This document shows, one piece after another, positions 42,022-53,955 of a DNA stretch of 64,000 nt. This DNA is from Rhizobium sp. 16-449-1b (GTDB taxonomy: Bacteria; Pseudomonadota; Alphaproteobacteria; Rhizobiales; Rhizobiaceae). The translations under genes were made by a program, and so were the position numbers. A model generated the notes under the pieces. It saw only the letters and a program-made list of their open reading frames with translations, was not told the origin of the DNA and searched no databases. How positions within the stretch are numbered: the first letter of the stretch is position 1; the number at the start of each line of letters is the position of its first letter. Location: assembly GCF_017741935.1 (NCBI RefSeq), contig NZ_JAGHMH010000007.1:124001-188000 (forward strand). The letters are read 5' to 3'.

Positions 42022-42651
42022 ATGGCCGACGAACTGATCTTCTACACCAATCCGATGTCACGCGGACGGATCGCCCGCTGGATGCTGGAGGAAACCGGCG
42101 CCCCCTATACGACCGAGATCCTCGGCTTCGAAAACAGCATGAAGGCACCGGATTATCTCGCCATCAACCCGATGGGCAAGGTGCCGGCGATCCGCCACGG
42201 CAAGACTGTCGTCACCGAATGCGCCGCCATCTGCGCCTATCTGGCCGAATCCTTTCCGGAAGCGGGCCTTGCGCCGACGGCCGAAGAGCGCGGCAGCTAT
42301 TATCGCTGGATGTTCTTCGCCGCCGGGCCGCTGGAAGCGGCCACGACCAACCGCGCCCTTGGTTTCCACACGCCGGCCGATAAGAGCCGGATGGCGGGCT
42401 ATGGCAGCTATGCTGACGTGATGGACACGCTCGAAAAGGCCGTCAGCGCATCGCCCTATATCGCCGGAAACCGCTTCACGGCGGCCGACGTCTATGTCGG
42501 TTCGCATGTCGGCTGGGGCCTTGGCTTCGGCACCTTCGAGAAGCGCCAGGCATTCGCCGATTACGTCGGCCGCGTCACCGACCGCGCCGCCTATAAGAGG
42601 GCGAACATGATCGATGACGAAGCCACCAAGGCGCTGCAAAAGAGCGCCTGA
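42022..42651 (+). CDS. Glutathione S-transferase family protein, 209 aa
   Basis: An N-terminal thioredoxin-like domain holds YTNPMSRGRIARWMLEE and NPMGKVPAIRHG, with the cis-Pro, then TECAAICAYLA. A helical C-terminal domain follows, with RFTAADVYVGSHVGWG. GSTs join glutathione to electrophiles. The MSRGR motif suggests a catalytic Ser as in the beta or theta-like bacterial groups. Confidence 0.88.
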   Translation: MADELIFYTNPMSRGRIARWMLEETGAPYTTEILGFENSMKAPDYLAINPMGKVPAIRHGKTVVTECAAICAYLAESFPEAGLAPTAEERGSYYRWMFFAAGPLEAATTNRALGFHTPADKSRMAGYGSYADVMDTLEKAVSASPYIAGNRFTAADVYVGSHVGWGLGFGTFEKRQAFADYVGRVTDRAAYKRANMIDDEATKALQKSA

Positions 42652-42657
42652 CCAGTT

Positions 42658-43509
42658 TCAGATAAGGGGCATGTAGATCTCGGTGACCAACTCCGTCGGC
42701 GGCACGTCGCGCGGATTGTTGAGATAGTCCTCGAACATCAGCCCGTCACGCAGCTGCCGACCCGAGGTCGGCAGCCATTCGGAAAACAGCCACTGATAGG
42801 CCTTGTGCATATCTGCATAGGGTCCCTTGTGGCTGAGCACCGCATACTCCCCGCCGTCGAGCGTGATGGGTTCGAGCGGTGCTTCGACCTTAATCTCGCC
42901 TTCGACTGAGACACAGGCGATGGAGCGAAGCTCTTCGGCCGGCACCAGATCGGGATCGTCGAAATAGACGCCGATCATCCGCATATCGGGCCTCGCCAGC
43001 CCGCGCGCGTAGAGCGTGCCGAAGAGAACCTCGAACGCCTTGCTGATCTGCATATACGAGCCCTTGTGACGCACGCCGACAAGCGCGACCGGCTCGATCT
43101 TCCGTAAGGTAACGTTGAACATGGCTTTGGTCCTTCCGTTAGGTGAGGGTTGGAACTCCGTGTGGCTTCCCTCTTTCCGATAACGGGCCGGCGGCATGCC
43201 GTAGACCGATTTGAAAATGCGGTTGAAAGACTGGAGGTTGGGATAGCCGGATCGCCTGGCAATCTCCCCGATACCGAGATCCGAACGGACGATATCGCCC
43301 GCCGCGCGATGCAATCGCAGCCGCTTGACGGTCGCCGCCAGCGTCTCGCCATGAACCGCGCGATAGATCCGGTGCCAGTGATAGCTCGACATGCAGGCGA
43401 TCTCGGCGAGCGTGTCCATATCCAGCTCTTCATCGAGATGATCATGGATATAGGCCGAAACCCGCCTCAGGCGGCTTTCATAGAGTGCCCATGCCGTGGT
43501 GCCGTTCAT
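42658..43509 (-). CDS. AraC-type regulator with GyrI-like effector domain, 283 aa
   Basis: Residues 1-100 are an AraC double helix-turn-helix (DMDTLAEIACMSSYHWHRIY, then GIGEIARRSGYPNLQSFNRI). From about residue 130 a GyrI/SHV2-like ligand-binding domain begins (FNVTLRKIEPVALVGVRHKG). This is the Rob/SoxS-plus-GyrI plan, often sensing small lipophilic molecules. It faces the GST gene tail to tail, six bases apart. Ligand and target are unknown. Confidence 0.88.
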   Translation of the reverse strand: MNGTTAWALYESRLRRVSAYIHDHLDEELDMDTLAEIACMSSYHWHRIYRAVHGETLAATVKRLRLHRAAGDIVRSDLGIGEIARRSGYPNLQSFNRIFKSVYGMPPARYRKEGSHTEFQPSPNGRTKAMFNVTLRKIEPVALVGVRHKGSYMQISKAFEVLFGTLYARGLARPDMRMIGVYFDDPDLVPAEELRSIACVSVEGEIKVEAPLEPITLDGGEYAVLSHKGPYADMHKAYQWLFSEWLPTSGRQLRDGLMFEDYLNNPRDVPPTELVTEIYMPLI

Positions 43510-43590
43510 GTCGAAACCTCATGCCAGTTGACCGGCTGCAGACAAACATAACGCGATTTGACAAATCCTGCTGAGTTGCCGCCGCAAAAG

Positions 43591-43620
43591 AAAAAGGCGG
43601 GCACTCGAAGCACCCGCCTT
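43591..43620 (-). terminator. Terminator of alaS
   Basis: AAGGCGGG (43594-43601) and CCCGCCTT (43613-43620) pair across 11 bases; on the minus strand T-rich sequence follows (five T, C, four T). Confidence 0.8.
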
Positions 43621-43646
43621 TCGCAATTCAATCAAGAACCGGAAGT

Positions 43647-46307
43647 TCAGCCAGCCAGCGCAGCCGCCACGGCCTCAAGCGCCTCGTCGGCCTTCGATCC
43701 ATCCGGACCGCCGGCCTGCGCCATGTCGGGACGGCCGCCGCCGCCCTTGCCGCCGAGAGCGGCAGAGGCGATACGGACCAGATCCACGGCGCTGAAGCGG
43801 CCGACGAGATCAGCGGTGACCGCGACCACGGCGCTGGCCTTGCCATCGTCGGAGACGCCGATCAGCGTCACGACGCCGGAACCGATGCTGGCCTTGCCGT
43901 CATCCGCCAGACCCTTGAGATCCTTCGGATCAACGCCGGAGATGGCCTTGCCGAGGAACTTGACGCCGCCGATGTCACGCACGGCCTCTTCCGAGGCGCC
44001 CTGCCCGCCGCCCATGGCGAGCTTGCGCTTGGCATCCGCCAGCTCCTTCTCGAGCTTGCGACGTTCGTCCATCAGCGCTTCGACGCGCGTCAGCACGTCG
44101 GCCGGCTGCACCTTCAGCGAGGTCGCCAGCGCCTTCACGCGCTCGTCCTGCTCGGCGAGATAGGCACGAGCCGCCTCACCGGTGACGGCTTCCAGACGGC
44201 GAACGCCGGAGCTGACGGCACTGTCGCCGAGAATGCGCACGAGACCGATGTCACCGGTCGCAGACACATGCGTGCCGCCGCAAAGTTCGATCGAGTAAGG
44301 CTTGCCTGTCTTCGCGCCATGGAGCCCCTGGCCCATGGAGACGACGCGAACCTCGTCGCCGTATTTTTCGCCGAACAGCGCCATCGCTCCCTCGGCACGG
44401 GCGTCGTCGACGCTCATCAGGCGGGTCGTGACCGGCGAATTCTGCAGAATGATCTCGTTGGCCATATCCTCGACCACCTTGAGCTCTTCCGCCGTCATCG
44501 GCTTCGGATGCGAGACGTCGAAGCGCAGGCGATCCGGCGTGACCAGTGAGCCCTTCTGGGCGACATGGGTGCCGAGCACTTCGCGCAGTGCTTCATGCAG
44601 CAGATGGGTCGCCGAGTGGTTGGCGCGGATATGCGACCGACGGGCGTGATCGACGGTCAATGCCACGGCATCGCCGGCCTTGACGCTACCTTCAACGACG
44701 GTGCCCGTGTGAACGAACAGGCCCTCGCCGCGCTTTTGCGTATCTGATATTTCGATCTTGGCGTTATCGGACGAAATCACGCCCGCATCGCCCATCTGGC
44801 CACCGGATTCGCCGTAGAACGGTGTCTGGTTGACGACGATCTGCACCTTGTCGCCCTTGGCCGCTTCGCCGACGGCAGCACCGTCTTTGACGATCGCCTG
44901 GACGACGCCTTCGGCGGTCTCGGTGTCATAGCCGAGGAATTCGGTGGCGCCGTGCTTGTCGCGCAGCTCGAACCAGATCGTCTCGGTCGCCTTGTCGCCG
45001 GAGCCGGCCCAATGCGAGCGTGCCTCTGCCTTCTGGCGCTCCATGGCGTCGGTGAAGCCGGCGAGATCGACGTTGATTTCGCGGGCGCGCAACGCGTCCT
45101 GCGTCAGGTCGAGCGGGAAGCCGTAGGTGTCGTAGAGCTTGAACGCGGTTTCGCCGTCGAGCATGTCGCCCTTGCCGAGCGTTGTCGTGGCGTCCGACAG
45201 AAGCGACAGGCCGCGCTTCAGCGTCGTGCGGAACTTGGTTTCCTCAAGCTTCAGCGTCTCGGTGATCAAGGCTTCCGCGCGCACCAGTTCCGGATAGGCT
45301 CGGCCCATCTGCTGGATCAGCGCAGGCAAAAGCTTCCACATCAGCGGCTCGCGCGCGCCGAGCAGTTCGGCATGGCGCATGGCGCGGCGCATGATGCGAC
45401 GAAGCACGTAACCGCGGCCCTCGGCGGACGGCAAAACGCCGTCGGCGATCAGGAATGCGGACGAGCGCAGGTGATCGGCGATGACGCGGTGGCTGGCGCG
45501 TTGCTCACCCTCAGCCTTGACGCCGGTCGCTTCCTCCGACGCCGAGATCAGCGCGCGGAAGAGGTCGATGTCGTAGTTGTCATGCTTGCCCTGCAGCAGC
45601 GCTGCGATGCGCTCAAGACCCATGCCGGTATCGATCGACGGACGCGGCAGGTCGATGCGCTCTTCCTTGGTGATCTGCTCGTACTGCATGAAGACGAGGT
45701 TCCAGATCTCGATGAAGCGATCGCCATCCTCTTCCGGCGAGCCGGGAGGGCCGCCCCAGATGTGATCGCCGTGATCGTAGAAGATTTCCGAACAGGGACC
45801 GCACGGGCCGGTATCACCCATCGCCCAGAAATTGTCGCTGGTCGGGATACGGATGATCTTGTCGTCGGAGAGGCCGGCGATCTTCTGCCAGAGATTAAAG
45901 GCTTCGTCGTCGGTGTGATAGACGGTGACCAAAAGGCGCTTGGCGTCGATGCCGAATTCCTTGGTGATCAGCGTCCAGGCATGCTCGATCGCCTGCTCCT
46001 TGAAGTAATCGCCGAAGGAGAAATTGCCGAGCATTTCGAAGAAGGTATGGTGGCGCGCGGTATAGCCGACATTGTCGAGGTCGTTATGCTTGCCGCCGGC
46101 GCGCACGCACTTCTGCGCGGTCGACGCCGTCTTGTAGGGGCGCTGCTCGAGACCGGTGAAAACGTTCTTGAACTGCACCATGCCGGCGTTCGTGAACATC
46201 AGCGTCGGGTCGTTGCGCGGCACCAGCGGGCTCGATGAAACGATCTCGTGGCCGTTCTTCTTGAAGTAGTCGAGGAAGGTCGACCGGATTTCGTTCACAC
46301 CGCTCAT
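43647..46307 (-). CDS. alaS: Alanyl-tRNA synthetase
   Basis: The enzyme charges tRNA-Ala and edits mischarged Ser or Gly. The 886-aa protein starts [20 protein letters not shown], has class II motifs ([16 protein letters not shown]), the editing-domain zinc-type motif [16 protein letters not shown], and an [15 protein letters not shown] site. ATG 46307 follows GAAGGG; the longer frame adds eight residues outside the family pattern. recA lies upstream on the same strand. Confidence 0.97.
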   Translation of the reverse strand: MSGVNEIRSTFLDYFKKNGHEIVSSSPLVPRNDPTLMFTNAGMVQFKNVFTGLEQRPYKTASTAQKCVRAGGKHNDLDNVGYTARHHTFFEMLGNFSFGDYFKEQAIEHAWTLITKEFGIDAKRLLVTVYHTDDEAFNLWQKIAGLSDDKIIRIPTSDNFWAMGDTGPCGPCSEIFYDHGDHIWGGPPGSPEEDGDRFIEIWNLVFMQYEQITKEERIDLPRPSIDTGMGLERIAALLQGKHDNYDIDLFRALISASEEATGVKAEGEQRASHRVIADHLRSSAFLIADGVLPSAEGRGYVLRRIMRRAMRHAELLGAREPLMWKLLPALIQQMGRAYPELVRAEALITETLKLEETKFRTTLKRGLSLLSDATTTLGKGDMLDGETAFKLYDTYGFPLDLTQDALRAREINVDLAGFTDAMERQKAEARSHWAGSGDKATETIWFELRDKHGATEFLGYDTETAEGVVQAIVKDGAAVGEAAKGDKVQIVVNQTPFYGESGGQMGDAGVISSDNAKIEISDTQKRGEGLFVHTGTVVEGSVKAGDAVALTVDHARRSHIRANHSATHLLHEALREVLGTHVAQKGSLVTPDRLRFDVSHPKPMTAEELKVVEDMANEIILQNSPVTTRLMSVDDARAEGAMALFGEKYGDEVRVVSMGQGLHGAKTGKPYSIELCGGTHVSATGDIGLVRILGDSAVSSGVRRLEAVTGEAARAYLAEQDERVKALATSLKVQPADVLTRVEALMDERRKLEKELADAKRKLAMGGGQGASEEAVRDIGGVKFLGKAISGVDPKDLKGLADDGKASIGSGVVTLIGVSDDGKASAVVAVTADLVGRFSAVDLVRIASAALGGKGGGGRPDMAQAGGPDGSKADEALEAVAAALAG

Positions 46308-46396
46308 GCTATGCCCTTCAGTGCTGCCCAAGGCAGGTCAAATCTTAAAAATTCAGTGGCTTTTATCGCTGACGTTAACCACTGTCCAGCAGACAA

Positions 46397-46434
46397 ACAA
46401 AACCGGCTGCATTCTGATCAAGGAATGCAGCCGG
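46397..46434 (-). terminator. Terminator of recA
   Basis: CCGGCTGCATTC (46403-46414) and GAATGCAGCCGG (46423-46434) form a perfect 12-bp stem with an 8-base loop; on the minus strand TTTTGTTTG follows. Confidence 0.9.
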
Positions 46435-46463
46435 CTTTGAACTATTCAGTCGTGGATCGAGGC

Positions 46464-47540
<1,077 letters not shown>

Positions 47541-47667
47541 TCGATCCACCTTTAGGTTATTGAAGCCGCTCAAGCAATGTCGCCGCCGATGTCGATTTTG
47601 TACCGCATTTGTTCTCATCACGCAAGTGCCGTTCAAAGCATTGAAAGAAAGAGGTAAAACGGCCTGT

Positions 47668-47682
47668 GTTCTACATTTGTTT
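47668..47682 (-). promoter_or_regulatory. Candidate LexA (SOS) box upstream of recA
   Basis: GTTC-TACATTT-GTTT matches the alphaproteobacterial GTTC-N7-GTTC box except for the last base. It lies about 130 bases before the recA start, where a recA promoter would be expected. Confidence 0.45.
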
Positions 47683-47780
47683 TATCCATGCAAAGCAAGA
47701 GCTTACAGCACCTGGACGACGGCTGACCGCGCTTCCGGAGGCAGCTCGATTCGGCCAAGACGGCATTTCGGAGCGATGAG

Positions 47781-48725
47781 ATGAGCAAGAAGATTCTCGT
47801 GCTTGGCGGTGCCCATGTCGATCGCCGCGGCCGCATATCGGGCGCCACCGCCGATGGCGCCAGCAACCCCGGCTCCTGGTTCGAGGAAGCAGGCGGCGGC
47901 GGCTTCAACGCGGCCCGCAACCTCGCCCGCCTCGGCTTCGACGTGACGATGATCTCGCCGCGCGGCGGCGACCCGACCGGAGAGATGGTGAGCGAAGCCG
48001 CCGATCTTGCCGGCGTCAACGACCGCCCCTTCATCTTTCTCGACCGCAAGACGCCGAGCTATACCGCGATCATCGAGCGCGACGGCAATCTGGTGATCGC
48101 GCTGGCCGACATGGATCTCTACCGCATGTTCGTACCGCGCCGCCTGTCGATCCGCTCGGTGCGCGACGCGTTTTCGGCGACCGACATGATCCTCTTCGAT
48201 GCCAACTTGCCGGAGGAAACGCTGGTCTCGATCACAGCGCGCGCCAAGGCGCTCGGCAAGCCGGTGGCGGCAATCGCCATCTCGCCGGCAAAGGCGGTGA
48301 AGCTGAAGGCCTGCATTGATGGTATCGACTATCTCTTCCTCAACGAGGCCGAGGCCACCGCGCTGACCGGCGAGCGGCCGGAAAACCCCGTCCACTGGCC
48401 GTCACTGCTCGGTGATATAGGCCTCAGGGGTGGTGTCGTCACCCGGGGACAGCGTGAACTGATCGCCTTTTCCGCAGGCCATGTCGCTGCGCTGCAGCCA
48501 GCCAATGTCGAGCACGTGTCCGACGTGACCGGTGCCGGCGATTCCCTCGCCTCGGGCGTTATCGCAGCACTTTTGCGCGGTTTGCCGATGAGCGAGGCCA
48601 TCCGCGAGGGGGCCGCTGCGGCAGCACTGACCGTCCAGTCGCCCAATGCGGTCAACGAAAATCTCTCCGCCGATCTGCTGAAACAGGCGCTGGCTCTTGT
48701 CCCGCCGGCGAGAATTCTGCATTGA
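47781..48725 (+). CDS. psuK: PfkB-family kinase, probable pseudouridine kinase
   Basis: The PfkB signature DVTGAGDSLASGVIAALL is near the C-terminus and NAARNLARLGFDVTMISPRG near the N-terminus. Pairing with the next gene, a pseudouridine-5'-phosphate glycosidase, indicates that it phosphorylates pseudouridine to feed that enzyme. The 314-aa length is normal. ATG 47781 was taken as the start. The two products together return pseudouridine from RNA turnover to uracil and ribose 5-phosphate. Confidence 0.85.
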   Translation: MSKKILVLGGAHVDRRGRISGATADGASNPGSWFEEAGGGGFNAARNLARLGFDVTMISPRGGDPTGEMVSEAADLAGVNDRPFIFLDRKTPSYTAIIERDGNLVIALADMDLYRMFVPRRLSIRSVRDAFSATDMILFDANLPEETLVSITARAKALGKPVAAIAISPAKAVKLKACIDGIDYLFLNEAEATALTGERPENPVHWPSLLGDIGLRGGVVTRGQRELIAFSAGHVAALQPANVEHVSDVTGAGDSLASGVIAALLRGLPMSEAIREGAAAAALTVQSPNAVNENLSADLLKQALALVPPARILH

Positions 48726-48753
48726 AACCCAATCAGACGAAATGGAAGATCCG

Positions 48754-49680
48754 ATGACGAACACTCTCTCTCCCAAGCTGCCGATCACCTATTCCAAGGA
48801 AGTGGCGAGCGCCAAGCAGCGCGGCGCGCCGATCGTGGCGCTCGAATCGACGATCATCACCCACGGCATGCCCTACCCCGGGAATATCGAGATGGCCCGC
48901 AGCGTCGAATCGATCATCCGCGAACAGGGCGCCGTCCCGGCCACCATCGCCGTCATCCACGGCACGCTTCACATCGGGCTTGAAGCCGAAGAGCTCGAGC
49001 AGCTCGCCAAGGCCAAGGATGTGCTGAAAGTCTCGCGCGCCGACCTCGCCTTCGCGATCGCCGAGCGCCGCCATGGCGCAACCACCGTCGCCGCCACGAT
49101 GATCGCGGCGGAACGCGCCGGCATCAAGGTCTTCGCGACCGGCGGCATCGGCGGCGTGCATCGCGGTGCGGAAGAGAGCTTCGACATCTCCGCCGACCTC
49201 GAAGAACTCGCCCGCACCGGCGTCATCGTCGTCTGCGCCGGCGCCAAGGCGATCCTCGATGTGCCGAAGACGCTGGAAGTGCTGGAAACATCAGGCGTTC
49301 CCGTGGTCACCTACGAGAGCGAAGAATTCCCGGCCTTCTGGTCGCGCTCCTCCGGCCTGCGCAGCCCGCTGACGCTGAACAGCCCGGCCGCCATCGCCAA
49401 TTTCCAGACGGTGCGCGAACAGCTCGGCATCGACGGCGGCATGCTGATCGCCAATCCGGTGCCCGAAGCCGACGAGATCCCAGCCGAAGAGATGGAGATC
49501 TACATCCAGCGCGCGCTTGATAGCGCCGAACGCGACGAAATCTCCGGCAAGGCGGTCACGCCTTACCTGCTGAGCACCATCTTCGACCTGACCGACGGCC
49601 AGAGCCTGAAGACCAATATCGCACTGGTGGAAAACAACGCGCGGCTTGCCGGCGAAATCGCTGTTGCGCTCAACGCCTGA
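48754..49680 (+). CDS. psuG: Pseudouridine-5'-phosphate glycosidase
   Basis: The family is clear from APIVALESTIITHGMPYPGN near residue 25, TVAATMIAAERAGIKVFATG and AFWSRSSGLRSPLTL. It splits pseudouridine 5'-phosphate to uracil and ribose 5-phosphate. ATG 48754 follows GGAAG; an ATG at 48742 is possible. It starts 28 bases after psuK ends, so they form an operon. A rhizobial palindromic repeat follows. Confidence 0.93.
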   Translation: MTNTLSPKLPITYSKEVASAKQRGAPIVALESTIITHGMPYPGNIEMARSVESIIREQGAVPATIAVIHGTLHIGLEAEELEQLAKAKDVLKVSRADLAFAIAERRHGATTVAATMIAAERAGIKVFATGGIGGVHRGAEESFDISADLEELARTGVIVVCAGAKAILDVPKTLEVLETSGVPVVTYESEEFPAFWSRSSGLRSPLTLNSPAAIANFQTVREQLGIDGGMLIANPVPEADEIPAEEMEIYIQRALDSAERDEISGKAVTPYLLSTIFDLTDGQSLKTNIALVENNARLAGEIAVALNA

Positions 49681-49770
49681 CACTTGATGGGGTGTGCCGC
49701 CGCGGCATGCCCCATTCATCCAGCGGCCTTCGCCAAATCACAAGATTGGAGCGAGCGGTCGCCTCCAGCT

Positions 49771-49840
49771 AATCTCCCTCCTTGTGGGGGAGATGTCCGG
49801 CAGGACAGAGGGGGGCTCACACGGCACGCCCTGTACAGGG
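49771..49840. repeat. Rhizobial palindromic intergenic repeat (RIME-like)
   Basis: ATCTCCC (49772-49778) with GGGAGAT (49788-49794), GTCC-GGCA-GGAC (49795-49806) and the 12-bp palindrome CCCTGTACAGGG (49829-49840) occur in a row, with a G-run between. The CTTGTGGGGGAGATGTCCGG core is familiar from dispersed repeats in Rhizobium and related genomes. It lies between psuG and cckA, which end towards each other. Confidence 0.7.
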
Positions 49841-49880
49841 AACCCCTACGGCACAACGCCGCAAACGGCCCCGGCTCACC

Positions 49881-52481
49881 TCACCCCTCAAGCGTCTCCT
49901 TGACCACCACAGCCAGCTGCTTCAGCGAGAACGGCTTCGGCAGGAAGCCGAACTTGGACTCTGGCGGCAGGTTGCGGGCGAATGCGTCCTCGGCATAGCC
50001 CGAGACGAAGATGAACTTCAGATCAGGATATTTCTTGCGCAGTTCGCGCAACAGCGACGGCCCGTCCATTTCAGGCATGACGACGTCGGAGACGACGATA
50101 TCCACCTTGCCGTCGAGCTCGTCCATGATGTCGAGCGCTTCGACACCGGATCCCGCTTCGTGAACCGTGTAGCCGCGCGTCTCCAGCATGCGCTTGCCGC
50201 CGCGACGCACCGCCTCCTCGTCCTCGACGAGCAGGATGACCGCAGATCCCGTCAGATCCTCCGGCTGCTCCGCCTTCGTCGGCGACAGGGCAACGACGTT
50301 GTCCGCGCTCGGCGTGACCGCATCGGCTTCGGCGGCGATCGCCGGCTCGACGATGTGACGCGGCAGGAAGACACGGAAGGTCGTGCCCTTGCCGACTTCC
50401 GATTCCGGCTGGATGTAGCCGCCGGATTGCTTGACGATGCCATAGACCATGGCAAGCCCAAGCCCCGTGCCCTTGCCCACCTCCTTGGTGGTGAAGAAGG
50501 GTTCGAAGATCTTGTCCATGATTTCAGGCGCGATGCCGGTGCCGTTGTCGGACACCTCGACCAGAACCATGTCCTCGTGCGGCATGTAGGAGTAGTTGAA
50601 GGCGGCGACTTCGGCGGCCGTTGCGTTCTTCGTGCGCACGGTGAGCTTGCCGCCCTCCGGCATCGCGTCGCGCGCATTGACGCACAGGTTGATCAGCACC
50701 TGCTCGAATTGCGACAGGTCGGTTTTCACCGGCCAGAGATCACGCCCATATTCAACGTCGAGCTTGACGTTCGTGCCTGACAGCAGCCGGTCGACCAGCA
50801 TCCTCAAATCGCCGACGACATCGGTGAGATTGAGGACGCTCGGCCGCATCGTCTGCTTGCGCGAGAAGGCGAGCAGCTGGCGCACCAGAACGGCGGCGCG
50901 GTTGGCGTTGCGCTTGATTTCCATCAGATCCGCAAAACCAGGATCGGCCGGCCGCGCCTGCAGCAGCAGATGGTCGGAGGATAGAAGGATGGCGGTCAGC
51001 ACGTTGTTGAAATCGTGCGCGATGCCGCCGGCGAGCGTACCCACCGCGTTCATCTTCTGCGTCTGCGCCATCTGCGCCTCGAGCGCCTTCTGCTCCGTCA
51101 CCTCGACCGCGTAGACGATCGCGGCCTCTTCAGGGGCCTCGTCGCTCTGGTCGATCACGGCATTGACGTAGAAGCGGAAATGCCTGTTGTCGTCGGCCTG
51201 CGTCTTGGAATCGAGCGGCGGAATATCGCCCTGCCGATCCTTGGCGGCGGCAAGCGCGCCCTGCAGCCTCGGCTTGTCGACATCCTGCACGATGGTTTCG
51301 AACAATGCACCATTCTCGACGTCATCGCGCGAAACGATGCCGGAGAAGAGTTTCAGGAACGGCGCATTGGTCCTCAGGATACGGCCGTCGCCATCGACGG
51401 AAGCGATCGCCATCGGCGTATTGTTGAAGAAGCGCGTGAAACGCATCGATGCAGCCGACGCAGATTGATCGCCAGCCGTGCTGTCGCGTCGAGTGAGAAC
51501 GATCGAGCGGCTTTCGCCGGGCGCGCCGTCGCGCATCGAGGTGACGCTGTGAACGATCTGCACCGGAACGCCCTGGCCGTTCGATTTCTTCAGGTCGAGA
51601 TCGAGCGTCACCGTCTTCTGTAGACCGGGATCGGCCTGCACCGACTGGATCAGCGCCAGCCCCTCGCCGGCCACCATGTCGCCGATCGTCATCGAGCCGG
51701 GAATGAACTTGGTGAGGTCGATCCCCAGCCACTCGGCAAGCGTCGCGTTGAGATAGAAGATCTCGCCCTTGCGGCCCGCCGAAAAGAAGCCGGCAGGCGC
51801 GTGGTCGAGATAATCGATGGCGTTCTGCAGTTCCTTGAAGAACCGCTCCTGGTCGTCGCGCTCCGACGTGATGTCGCTGATCTGCCAGATATGCAGTGGC
51901 CGGCCGCCGCTCTCCTCGCTCTGCAGGATACGCGCTTTCAGCCGGTACCAATGAGCGCCGGATCCGTTCGGCGATGGCCCCAGCGCGCGCAGCAGCCGGA
52001 ACTCCTCGCGCCCCTCGCGGCCCTCGCGCAGCCCGTTGGAGAGCCGGTAGAGCGCCTCGTTGGATTCGCGGTGACGCGATAGCAGCGCTTCCAGCGTCTG
52101 CACCTCTGTCGGCTTGCGAGCGCCGGTCAGCGCGCCATAGGCGGCATTGGCGTAAACGATACGGCCTTTTTCGTCGGTGATCAGCGATCCGTCGGGATGG
52201 CTGTTGAGAAAGGCGCGGGCAAGGCTGTCCGACTGGCGCTGCGGCATCACCTCGATGAAGCCGATGATCGACGACACCAGGAAGAAGATGCCGACCATGG
52301 CCAGCACGCCGAGAACACCGAGCACCATCTCGTTGTCGAGCGAGGTCTTGAACACCACGAAGGCGGCGGCGACGCCGATCAGCACCAGCGCCAGAAGCAG
52401 GATCCGCACGGCGGTTCCCGCGCGCCCTCCACGGTCCACGAGCGGTTCGCTAAAATTGTCGGCCTGACGGGATTTCGTCAT
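49881..52481 (-). CDS. cckA: Cell-cycle hybrid histidine kinase CckA, 866 aa
   Basis: Two N-terminal membrane spans (about residues 26-47 and 52-76) are followed by PAS-like regions. A HisKA domain has its phospho-His near residue 488 (GGIAHDFNN), and an ATPase domain holds the [11 protein letters not shown]-box and [15 protein letters not shown]-terminal receiver holds the acceptor Asp near 796 ([12 protein letters not shown]). CckA feeds phosphate through ChpT to CtrA and CpdR and so times replication and division. Neither chpT nor ctrA is in the window. Its stop is near the palindromic repeat. Confidence 0.93.
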   Translation of the reverse strand: MTKSRQADNFSEPLVDRGGRAGTAVRILLLALVLIGVAAAFVVFKTSLDNEMVLGVLGVLAMVGIFFLVSSIIGFIEVMPQRQSDSLARAFLNSHPDGSLITDEKGRIVYANAAYGALTGARKPTEVQTLEALLSRHRESNEALYRLSNGLREGREGREEFRLLRALGPSPNGSGAHWYRLKARILQSEESGGRPLHIWQISDITSERDDQERFFKELQNAIDYLDHAPAGFFSAGRKGEIFYLNATLAEWLGIDLTKFIPGSMTIGDMVAGEGLALIQSVQADPGLQKTVTLDLDLKKSNGQGVPVQIVHSVTSMRDGAPGESRSIVLTRRDSTAGDQSASAASMRFTRFFNNTPMAIASVDGDGRILRTNAPFLKLFSGIVSRDDVENGALFETIVQDVDKPRLQGALAAAKDRQGDIPPLDSKTQADDNRHFRFYVNAVIDQSDEAPEEAAIVYAVEVTEQKALEAQMAQTQKMNAVGTLAGGIAHDFNNVLTAILLSSDHLLLQARPADPGFADLMEIKRNANRAAVLVRQLLAFSRKQTMRPSVLNLTDVVGDLRMLVDRLLSGTNVKLDVEYGRDLWPVKTDLSQFEQVLINLCVNARDAMPEGGKLTVRTKNATAAEVAAFNYSYMPHEDMVLVEVSDNGTGIAPEIMDKIFEPFFTTKEVGKGTGLGLAMVYGIVKQSGGYIQPESEVGKGTTFRVFLPRHIVEPAIAAEADAVTPSADNVVALSPTKAEQPEDLTGSAVILLVEDEEAVRRGGKRMLETRGYTVHEAGSGVEALDIMDELDGKVDIVVSDVVMPEMDGPSLLRELRKKYPDLKFIFVSGYAEDAFARNLPPESKFGFLPKPFSLKQLAVVVKETLEG

Positions 52482-52765
52482 GTACTTCCTCGCATTGCCC
52501 GCCGGCCTTCATTCGTGACTAACAGACGAAGCAGGAATCAGGCGCCTCTTCCTTCTTAGCAATTTGCTGCCTCGCCAAAAACACCACACTCCATGAAGAG
52601 TGATTGAATTCACAAGCTACAGCGCCAGTTTTGCCGTTAAATGTAGATCGAGACGTTCCACAGACATTGCGTCGCACCTTTCGGTGACTGGACAAGCCGC
52701 CTCCCCCTTGTCTAGGAAGCTTAAAAGTCGTCATGTGGTTGAACGCCGCAAAGGAGTACGTGACT

Positions 52766-53866
52766 ATGTTCGATGGCATCATGGAATCTTATGGCAGCCG
52801 CTTCATCATTGCCGCGGGCGGCGTGGCCATCGCCCTGCTGCTGCTTGTCGCGGTCCTCTGGATCATGCGCAACCGGGCATCCTCGCCCTTCGTTCGCGGC
52901 GGCCGCAACCGCCAGCCACGGCTTCAGGTTCTCGACGCCGCCGCCGTCGACGCCCGCCGCCGTCTCGTGCTGGTGCGCCGCGACGATGTCGAACATCTGA
53001 TCATGATCGGCGGACCATCCGATATCGTCATCGAAAGCCGCATCCTGCCAGATGGGCAGGTCGAGACCATCAGCGAGCCGGCACGCCCCGAAGCGCCACA
53101 GCCGGCAGCCCCCAGCGAGCGGCCCGCGGAGCCTGTGATGACATCCGCCGTGACTGAGCCCGAGCCCGCGGTCATCGTGCCGCCGGCGCCGCGACCGGCT
53201 CCGACGCGCGGCCTGTCGCCGATCGAAGAGTTCGCACCGAGCGCCGAGCGGCTGGACACCCCACCGATCGCGCCGCCGCCGGCACCACAGCATCAGGTAT
53301 TCGAGCCCGAGATCGAACCCGCGCCACGCCCTGTCGCCGTGCCAGTCGCGCCGGTATCGATCGCGCCGGCACCCGTCGTACCGCGCCCGCAACCTCCTGT
53401 ATTCTCGCGGCCTGAGCCTGCGCCCATCGAAACGGCAGAAGCCGTCGATATCCTCGATTCGGCACGTCAGCGCGTCCTGACGCCGCAGAGGATCGAGCCG
53501 CAGGTGATGAGCCCGCCCACGCCGCCCCAGCGCGTCGATCTCTATCCGCCGGCACCGCAGGCGCCAACGCCGCAGCCGGCCGCGTTCCAGTCCGTCGCTC
53601 GCCCAGCGCCCTCGGCCCAGCCCAGCGATTTCCAGCGTGTTCTGGAAGAGGAAATGACGAGCAATCTGGCGGCCGAGCGCCCGATGGCGGCGCCGACCAT
53701 CCCGATGCACAATGCACCGCCGGTTCAGAGCGCGCCCGCTCGCCCTGCGCCCTCAAACATGCCTCGCCGCGATCCAGAGATGGCGCCGATCACAGGCGCC
53801 GACGCCGCCCTTCAGAATGAGGTGGCCCGTATTTTCGGCGAAATGAGCGTCAATCGCGACAAATAA
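52766..53866 (+). CDS. FliO-like membrane protein with long Pro/Ala tail, 366 aa
   Basis: A single membrane span near residues 12-34 is followed by a FliO-type region (RLQVLDAAAVDARRRLVLVR, then EHLIMIGGPSDIVIES). The remaining 270 residues are low-complexity Pro, Ala and Gln, with a short ordered end (NEVARIFGEMSVNRDK). FliO helps assemble the flagellar export gate, but no other flagellar gene is close, so a different role for this FliO-like domain is quite possible. ATG 52766 is nine bases behind AAAGGAG. Confidence 0.65.
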   Translation: MFDGIMESYGSRFIIAAGGVAIALLLLVAVLWIMRNRASSPFVRGGRNRQPRLQVLDAAAVDARRRLVLVRRDDVEHLIMIGGPSDIVIESRILPDGQVETISEPARPEAPQPAAPSERPAEPVMTSAVTEPEPAVIVPPAPRPAPTRGLSPIEEFAPSAERLDTPPIAPPPAPQHQVFEPEIEPAPRPVAVPVAPVSIAPAPVVPRPQPPVFSRPEPAPIETAEAVDILDSARQRVLTPQRIEPQVMSPPTPPQRVDLYPPAPQAPTPQPAAFQSVARPAPSAQPSDFQRVLEEEMTSNLAAERPMAAPTIPMHNAPPVQSAPARPAPSNMPRRDPEMAPITGADAALQNEVARIFGEMSVNRDK

Positions 53867-53901
53867 TCGGCGGCGGCATTAGCCGCCCCTTTCCTGCAAA
53901 C

Positions 53902-53935
53902 AAAAAAGGCACCGCGCGATGGCGGTGCCTTTTTT
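53902..53935. terminator. Two-way terminator between the FliO-like gene and dksA
   Basis: AGGCACCGC (53907-53915) and GCGGTGCCT (53922-53930) with A-run before and T-run after form a stem that works on both strands. Confidence 0.9.
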
Positions 53936-53955
53936 AGTTTGTGATGTAACCGGGA

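Noticed and set aside
44952..46238. Long plus-strand frame of 428 codons
   Set aside because: It is the antisense of alaS.
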